Assembly (NCBI RefSeq): GCF_000285535.1
Contig: NZ_HE610986.1
Location: forward strand, 813,794 to 851,358
Reading direction: 5' to 3'
Source of the DNA: Bacillus timonensis
Lineage (GTDB): Bacteria; Bacillota; Bacilli; Bacillales; Bacillaceae_L
Length of the DNA stretch: 37,565 nt
The notes beneath the pieces are model-generated. The model had not been told where the DNA came from. It worked only from the letters and a program-made list of their open reading frames with translations, and did no database searches. This document shows positions 32,746 through 37,565 of this stretch, piece by piece. Made by a program: the position numbers and the translations under genes. Position 1 is the first letter of the stretch, and each line of letters starts with the position of its first letter.

Positions 32746-33617
32746 CTAATGGTCTGCCTTAAGAAGCTTCGACTGAATACCGATTATTATTAAAATAAAT
32801 AAAAGTAGAATTATAACAATAGCAGATGCACGATGTATATCGGAATAAACGAATGCACTCTTATAACTTTCGAGCATTAAAACATTTGTACTTCCCTGTG
32901 GCCCACCATCGGTTAAAATATACATTGGTGCAAATAACAAGAAATTTGCTACTGTATCAGCAACTACAACAAATAATAGAGTTCGTTTCATCATAGGAAA
33001 TGTAACAGATTTAAACTTTTCCCACCTATTTGCGCCATCCATTTCAGCTGCTTCATATAAAAGATGAGGAACATCCTGTAATCCCCCTAATAGGAAGATT
33101 GACCAATATCCAACACCTTTCCACGTGGCAATTATAATTATTACCCATAACGCTTGATCTGCACTGCCTAAAAACGGCTGTGATTCAAAACCTAACTTTA
33201 CAAGAATAGAGTTAACGACACCTTGTTCCTGATTCAACATTACATCCCAAACTATTGCTGCTATAGGCATTGAAATTGCTATAGGGATAAAATGTATACT
33301 TCTGTATAACCCAATAGCCTTAACTTTTTATTTAAAAATATCGCTAATGCGAATGCTAATATTATTTGAATTGGGTTTATTAAAATATTTAGCCAAAGTG
33401 TTACTTTAATTGAATTCCATATTACGGGATCAGAGAATATCAATATATAGTTCTCAAAGCCTACAAAGGATTTTGAACTACTGCCAAATCCCGATTGAAA
33501 AAGACTTTGAACAAATGCTTCTAAGATAGGATATACTTTGAAAATAAATAACAAAGACAGAGCAGGGAAAAGAAATATATACGGCATAATCTTCAACACT
33601 GTACTATATCGCGGCAT
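32746..33617 (-). pseudogene. ABC sugar transporter permease (MalF/UgpA type), frameshifted
   Basis: Two frames together make one complete CUT1 permease. The first part (33279-33617; MPRYSTVLKIMPYIFLFPAL ... LNKKLRLLGY) runs into a stop; the second continues with RSIHFIPIAISMPIAAIVWD and ends at 32746 with the EAA loop EAAEMDGANRWEKFKSVTF. The family sequence joins if one base is added between 33303 and 33306, where only two bases (AC on the coding strand) lie between TAT and AGA. Either a one-base deletion broke the gene or the base is a sequencing error. ATG 33615-33617 is preferred because AAGGAGG abuts the first ATG (33623). Confidence 0.9.
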
Positions 33618-33641
33618 ATTCATCCTCCTTATTTAAATATT

Positions 33642-33669
33642 AAGAGGTTGGGGGTTAGTCCAACCTCTT
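33642..33669 (-). terminator. Hairpin after the binding-protein gene
   Basis: AAGAGGTTGG and CCAACCTCTT form a perfect 10-bp stem with an 8-nt loop, only followed by AATATTT. Such hairpins after binding-protein genes usually lower downstream expression or protect the upstream mRNA. Confidence 0.7.
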
Positions 33670-33681
33670 GTTTAACATAGA

Positions 33682-34998
33682 CTATTTTAATGACTCATAT
33701 TTTTTTATAAGGGACTCTAGTTTCGCAGCGCCATTGTTTATTGACTCCTCGGCTTTTTGTCCATTTTTAATATTTTCAAAGACCTCTAGCCATACACTCT
33801 GAAATTCTGAATAACCTGGTGAAACAGGTCGAGTAACAGCCGTGTTTTGGGCCTCATAAGCTCCAAGCTTTAATGCAGTTTTTGGAAACTCATTATATTC
33901 TTCACTTGTCTCTATTTCATTTAATAGTTCTTTTTTGGATGGAAGATTACCTTCTAATTCGTACCAAATATCAGCACCTTCCCCAACAGTTAAATACTCA
34001 ATTAACTTCGCTGCTTCTTCTTTTTTATTTGAAAATTTAGGAATACCGAAATGCCAGCTTCCCGTAGGCGTTACTGCTTCTTCTCCTTCGAAATAAGGAT
34101 GAGGAGCTATCCCATAATTAACACCCTCAAAATTTACTGTATTCCAAGTTCCACCGACAAACATAGCGACGTCTCCACTTTTAAAGTACTCAACGGACGT
34201 TAAAGGATCAACCTTTGGACTGACTTTCCATTTATTGAATAGGTTATAATAAAACTCACCAGCTTGGACCATTTCTGGAGAATTAAAATTACCCTTGACA
34301 TCTAGACCACTTTCACCCAAAACTTTAACACCATAACCCTGAACCAAAGGTAAGATTTGGTAGGCCCTACTTACCTGTTCAAAAGTAAATCCGAATACAT
34401 CTGTTACTCCATCACCATTTTCATCAATAGTTAGCTTATTAGCAGCATCAACGGTTTGATCCCATGTCCAACGTTTGTCTGTATCGTATGCAGGAGGTTC
34501 AACCCCATATTTTTCAAACAGATCCTTATTGTAAAATAAAACTTGGCTTGAAGTATTCATTGGAGCAGCCATTAGTTTTCCATCGTAAGTAGATGCTTCA
34601 ACAGAAGAAGGGATCCATTTTTCTGATATACCATCCTCTAAATATGTATCCAACGGTTCTAAATAGCCCTTTACTGTATAGTTTGCTATTACTGGCCCGT
34701 CAACAGCTATTACATCATAGTCATCAGATTCCGACCCTAACTTTACTTCTATGGCTTCAAACAATCCATCAAAGGAGTGCGTTTCTAATTTCACTTTAAT
34801 GTTCGGGTTTTGTTCTTCAAATTTTGCTATTATTTTACCCATTGTATCTTCCCACTCGGACAATACCATTAAGGTTATTTCATTTTGACCATTTTTATTA
34901 TTTCCATCTTTTCCTGATGAACTATTAGAAGAACATGCCGTTAAAAGCAGTAAAGTAAGAATTGTAAAGATTGTTAACTTTCGTAATCCACTTTTCAT
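33682..34998 (-). CDS. ABC transporter sugar-binding lipoprotein
   Basis: The 438-residue solute-binding protein captures the substrate outside the cell. It has a lipoprotein signal with lipobox LLTAC (Cys22), a serine/asparagine-rich linker, then a family 1 extracellular binding domain: ITLMVLSEWEDTMGKIIAKF, YDVIAVDGPVIANY, APMNTSSQVLFYNKDLFEKY, GDVAMFVGGTWNT and TPTGSWHFGIPKFSNKKEEA. Aromatic residues (Trp, Tyr) are as expected for sugar stacking. ATG 34998 follows GAGGGAG. First gene of the operon, about 160 bp from the operator cluster. Confidence 0.95.
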   Translation of the reverse strand: MKSGLRKLTIFTILTLLLLTACSSNSSSGKDGNNKNGQNEITLMVLSEWEDTMGKIIAKFEEQNPNIKVKLETHSFDGLFEAIEVKLGSESDDYDVIAVDGPVIANYTVKGYLEPLDTYLEDGISEKWIPSSVEASTYDGKLMAAPMNTSSQVLFYNKDLFEKYGVEPPAYDTDKRWTWDQTVDAANKLTIDENGDGVTDVFGFTFEQVSRAYQILPLVQGYGVKVLGESGLDVKGNFNSPEMVQAGEFYYNLFNKWKVSPKVDPLTSVEYFKSGDVAMFVGGTWNTVNFEGVNYGIAPHPYFEGEEAVTPTGSWHFGIPKFSNKKEEAAKLIEYLTVGEGADIWYELEGNLPSKKELLNEIETSEEYNEFPKTALKLGAYEAQNTAVTRPVSPGYSEFQSVWLEVFENIKNGQKAEESINNGAAKLESLIKKYESLK

Positions 34999-35162
34999 CT
35001 AATCTCCCTCTTTCACATTAAATAAAAAATTGTAGATATTATTTGAATCAGTTTGGAAAACCAGTAAACATAATGCCTATTTCCTTAGAAAAACCCAGGG
35101 ATACTAAATCTTTCAAATTGCACTAAATATGTATGATATCACTCTCCAAACTTATAAATTAC

Positions 35163-35218
35163 GTAACCGGTTACATATTATTATGTAACCGGTTACGGAT
35201 TTCTGTGTAACCGGTTAC
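35163..35218 (-). promoter_or_regulatory. Three phased LacI-type operators
   Basis: The palindrome GTAACCGGTTAC occurs at 35163-35174, 35185-35196 and 35207-35218, each 22 bp apart, about two helical turns. The CG centre is typical for LacI-family operators. TGTAACCGGTTACA-like context also fits much of the CcpA cre consensus, so catabolite control may use the same sites. Confidence 0.9.
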
Positions 35219-35222
35219 GTAA

Positions 35223-35251
35223 AAAATAACAAACTATGACAAGTAAGTCAA
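35223..35251 (-). promoter_or_regulatory. Promoter of the sugar operon
   Basis: On the minus strand TTGACT (35246-35251) and TATTTT (35223-35228) are separated by exactly 17 bp. The transcription start would fall in the first operator reached, near 35215, a good place for repression. Confidence 0.7.
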
Positions 35252-35715
35252 TATGTTTTTTGAAAAGTCACAAATAAATAACTATTTTAATAATTAACTC
35301 TAATTGTCTCTCTATAAGAAAATGCTCAAGTTGGTGCTTATTTAATTTCAGAGAAATTGTAAAAATACGGTATGAATCTCAACCGAAAAAAACAACTGCT
35401 TCCCACATCAGAAAACAGTTGTTTATTTTAATATTCAAAAAGTGGTCGCTTCATCTGAAGTAGGGGTCTTTACATCGCACTTATTGTTTACCTGACTTTC
35501 CACCGTGGTCAAATTAGGTTTGTAGAGGCATTGATGTGCATTAATATATTAATAGTAAAGAACGTTTTAGAACCTTGATTTTTTTGTGTAAACAAATATG
35601 CTTCTCATATCCCTTTTAAGAATCAGTTTTTAATATATAGGTCCATTAAATGTAAATTAGAGTGGAATTGTACAAAAATCTAAATTACTTCTTGAAATCT
35701 TCTTGACTAATAAGA
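35252..35715. other. Gene-free right end of the island
   Basis: AT-rich DNA without a supported gene. It holds one terminator hairpin (35390-35424). No integrase, transposase or tRNA fragment was seen here or at the left end (26380-26502), where only a 9-bp inverted repeat GTACCTATA/TATAGGTAC (26388-26433) is notable. Confidence 0.6.
35384..35424 (-). terminator. Terminator upstream of the sugar operon promoter
   Basis: AAACAACTG (35390-35398) and CAGTTGTTT (35416-35424) pair; TTTTTTT follows on the minus strand. It would stop read-through from the protease gene into the island. A similar sequence is at 37459-37492. Confidence 0.8.
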
Positions 35716-35808
35716 AGAAGAACCGTCCCTCTGGTCCCTCCATTACCTCATATCAATTGCCTTCGTCACTGCGGCGTACGCATCGACATAGCCGGCGCCT
35801 ACTTCCCA
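35716..35808. repeat. 93-bp direct repeat, right copy (island boundary)
   Basis: Identical to 26287-26379. This copy continues into the complete subtilase gene on its right; on its left the REP-like element is cut after its core. Confidence 0.97.
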
Positions 35809-37146
35809 CTCTTCGTAGCCTGGCATTGGGGTTGCGGTGTCTTGAATGATCTGCTTGATGTCATCCGGTGTCAGCTCAGGGTTTGCTTCTAGTAAAAGGG
35901 CAACAATCCCTGCGACATGTGGTGTTGCCATTGATGTTCCACTCATGATTGTGTAAAACGGAACATGTGATGGTTTTAAAGTCTGCACATCCTGCAGCGC
36001 TGCTAATGAAGAAACCGGTGCGATAGCTCTTGTTGACACGATATCCACGCCTGGTGCCGTAATCGTTGGAGCATCCTTCCACGTCCATTCTTTCCCGTCT
36101 AATGTAAAGGTTCCTCCTGCTCCATTTGTCCCTCTTGATGAGAAATCTGCTAAGTTTACTTTACTGTCACCTGCCGCTACTGAAATCACCCATGGTGCCT
36201 TTGCATATGGATTATGGGTGTTCTCGCTTGGGCCTTCATTTCCTGCTGCAAAAAGTACCGTAATTCCAGCATTATACGCCGTTTTACTGGCAATATTAAT
36301 CGGGTCTGTCGGGTCAAAGTCACCTGAAGAACCCCACGAATTTGTAATCACACGTATATTGTATTTTTCTTTATTTTTAATCGCATAATCAAAGCCGCTA
36401 ATTGCATCGAGAATGAACAGTGTTGCTCCCGAGCCATAGCCGATTAAATCAGCCCCTGGAGCGACTCCTTCATATTTTCCATCCGACATCGCACCCGTTC
36501 CACCTACCGTCCCCGCTACATGTGTCCCGTGTCCTGAGTTCGTATCGGTATTCGGTACATTTTCGAGGTACGTAATCGGCAGAAGCCCTGGTACTAGATT
36601 CGCTAAGTTCACAGATCCAAGTACATTTTGAACGAGGTTTTTCCCAAACAAATGGTCACCATGTGTCCCATCAACCCCACTATCATTGACGACAACCCCA
36701 ACACCCTTACCTGTTAAAGGCTCGTCACCATTTGCAAGCCTGATATGCTCATCCGCTCTCACCCGGTCAACTCCGGTAATATCCGTTGAAGTCTCATTAA
36801 AATACTCTAGCTTTCTATTAAAATAAATCGAATGAACTTCATTACTTTGAGCCAGCTGTTCAATTTGATCCTTTGTTGCAACAATGCCCGCTATTGGCAG
36901 TGTCCTCATGGAAACTCCAACATTGATTCCGAGCACTTTCAACAAATTCAATTGATTCTCTTTTGGCGCGCCGTCCCCATTAAATGTTACGATTACTTGT
37001 AAGGAATTTACCTTATCCCATACCGTTTCAATGGCTGGGTCTATCACCGCTAAACCTGTCCCGGCAGCGGAAACAGTCTTCTTTTCGTGTAAAAAAGTCG
37101 GGATAACCAATAAAAATGCGAATAAAACAACGACTAATTTCCTCAT
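35743..37146 (-). CDS. Secreted S8 family serine peptidase (second subtilase)
   Basis: The 467-residue extracellular protease has a signal peptide (MRKLVVVLFAFLLVIPTFL), an N-terminal propeptide-like region (LQVIVTFNGDGAP ... GIVATKDQIEQLA) and the catalytic domain. The triad is Asp155 (VVVNDSGVDGTH), His206 (SGHGTHVAGTVGG) and Ser405 (SGTSMATPHVAG); the oxyanion Asn303 lies in LFAAGNEGP. It is only distantly like the first subtilase. ATG 37144-37146 follows AAGGGAG; the longer frame from 37194 lacks a signal peptide. The last 66 bp are repeated at 26314, so insertion of the island displaced its original downstream sequence but left the coding part whole. Confidence 0.95.
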   Translation of the reverse strand: MRKLVVVLFAFLLVIPTFLHEKKTVSAAGTGLAVIDPAIETVWDKVNSLQVIVTFNGDGAPKENQLNLLKVLGINVGVSMRTLPIAGIVATKDQIEQLAQSNEVHSIYFNRKLEYFNETSTDITGVDRVRADEHIRLANGDEPLTGKGVGVVVNDSGVDGTHGDHLFGKNLVQNVLGSVNLANLVPGLLPITYLENVPNTDTNSGHGTHVAGTVGGTGAMSDGKYEGVAPGADLIGYGSGATLFILDAISGFDYAIKNKEKYNIRVITNSWGSSGDFDPTDPINIASKTAYNAGITVLFAAGNEGPSENTHNPYAKAPWVISVAAGDSKVNLADFSSRGTNGAGGTFTLDGKEWTWKDAPTITAPGVDIVSTRAIAPVSSLAALQDVQTLKPSHVPFYTIMSGTSMATPHVAGIVALLLEANPELTPDDIKQIIQDTATPMPGYEEWEVGAGYVDAYAAVTKAIDMR

Positions 37147-37565
37147 CTTATTCTCCCTTCTTACAGATTTGTAGATTCTATATTCCATTATCACCTGTCT
37201 ACAAAAATATTCCTATTCCGCAAAGGTTGTAAAACGGGGCACATAAGCAGTATTTCTTGTTATACAAAAGTCATATTGTCGTAATATTTATCAAGCATTG
37301 TAACAGTTAATTATCTTTCTGAATAAACGTTAAGTTCGTTTTAAAAATATGGACATTCTTCAGGAAATATATCAAAGTTTACTAGCTGATAATCGGAGAT
37401 ACAGCTAATTTAATTTTATGGGCCGACGAAAACTTTCGATCCCCGCTCGCATTTCCAATAAAAAAAACTGTCCCCCATATCGGAAAACAGTTGTTGTACT
37501 TTCGTATATAAAAACCTTCCGTCGGTCCAGACCAACAGTGAACCGGGAGAACCGTCCCTTTGGTT
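37147..37565. other. Region upstream of the second subtilase
   Basis: No supported gene. It contains the protease promoter region, a minus-strand terminator hairpin at 37459-37492 (AACTGT/ACAGTT with a T-run) for a gene outside the window, and a REP-like element from about 37532 (GAACCGGGAGAACCGTCCC) that runs to the window edge. Confidence 0.6.

Noticed and set aside
26380-35715. Integrase, transposase or tRNA-derived attachment site for the island
   Set aside because: None was found on either strand; the only boundary is the 93-bp protease-end repeat.

Overview
The window looks like a chromosomal segment of a low-GC Gram-positive spore-former of the Bacillaceae (Bacillus/Neobacillus-like). 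Reasons: strong AGGAGG-type ribosome sites with frequent GTG and TTG starts, short hairpin-plus-T-run terminators after most genes, and Bacillus-typical families (GlpP, YwaF, YvrJ with DUF1659 and DUF2922, an LCP wall protein, secreted subtilases, a LysM/GH18 protein). No rRNA, tRNA, CRISPR array, phage module or integrase gene was seen.

Layout. 1-1740: a NERD-domain gene flanked on both sides by arrays of a TTTGCGTC box repeated every ~20 bp. 1883-6200: LCP wall-polymer ligase, three small or unknown genes, a VOC protein, a nucleotidyltransferase-fold protein and a 49-residue membrane protein. 6318-13327: chemoreceptor, Gfo/Idh/MocA oxidoreductase, secreted subtilase, small secreted protein, SEC-C/HTH protein. 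13519-13649: a second, unrelated 20-bp-period array (TACTGYCACTA) 5' of the SEC-C gene. 13702-19976: a very large LysM/Ig-like/GH18 cell-surface protein behind a DUF1659-DUF2922-YvrJ cluster. 20422-26216: c-di-GMP GGDEF/EAL protein, GlpP with a structured leader, small genes, a seven-unit REP-like array and the membrane protein YwaF.

26287-35808: an AT-rich ~9.4 kb catabolic island bounded by a perfect 93-bp direct repeat. The repeat contains the last 66 bp of the subtilase gene that follows (35743-37146) plus part of a REP-like element. The simplest reading is that the island was inserted between ywaF and the 3' end of the subtilase gene, copying that end at its far junction. The island encodes, in one transcription unit, a lipoprotein sugar-binding protein, two ABC permeases (the first with a frameshift), a LacI-type repressor, ribokinase, a nucleoside-hydrolase variant, a polyol-type SDR dehydrogenase and a xylulokinase-type FGGY kinase. 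Upstream lie a TTGACT-17-TATTTT promoter and three GTAACCGGTTAC palindromes spaced exactly 22 bp apart. The likely plan is import of a pentose-containing compound, glycosidic cleavage, then phosphorylation of ribose and of an oxidised polyol into the pentose phosphate pathway; the substrate cannot be read from sequence.

A dispersed family of GAACC...GGGACGGTTC...GGTCCC hairpin repeats (REP-like) sits at gene ends throughout. Strikingly G-poor, C-rich (+ strand) tracts lie next to several of them.
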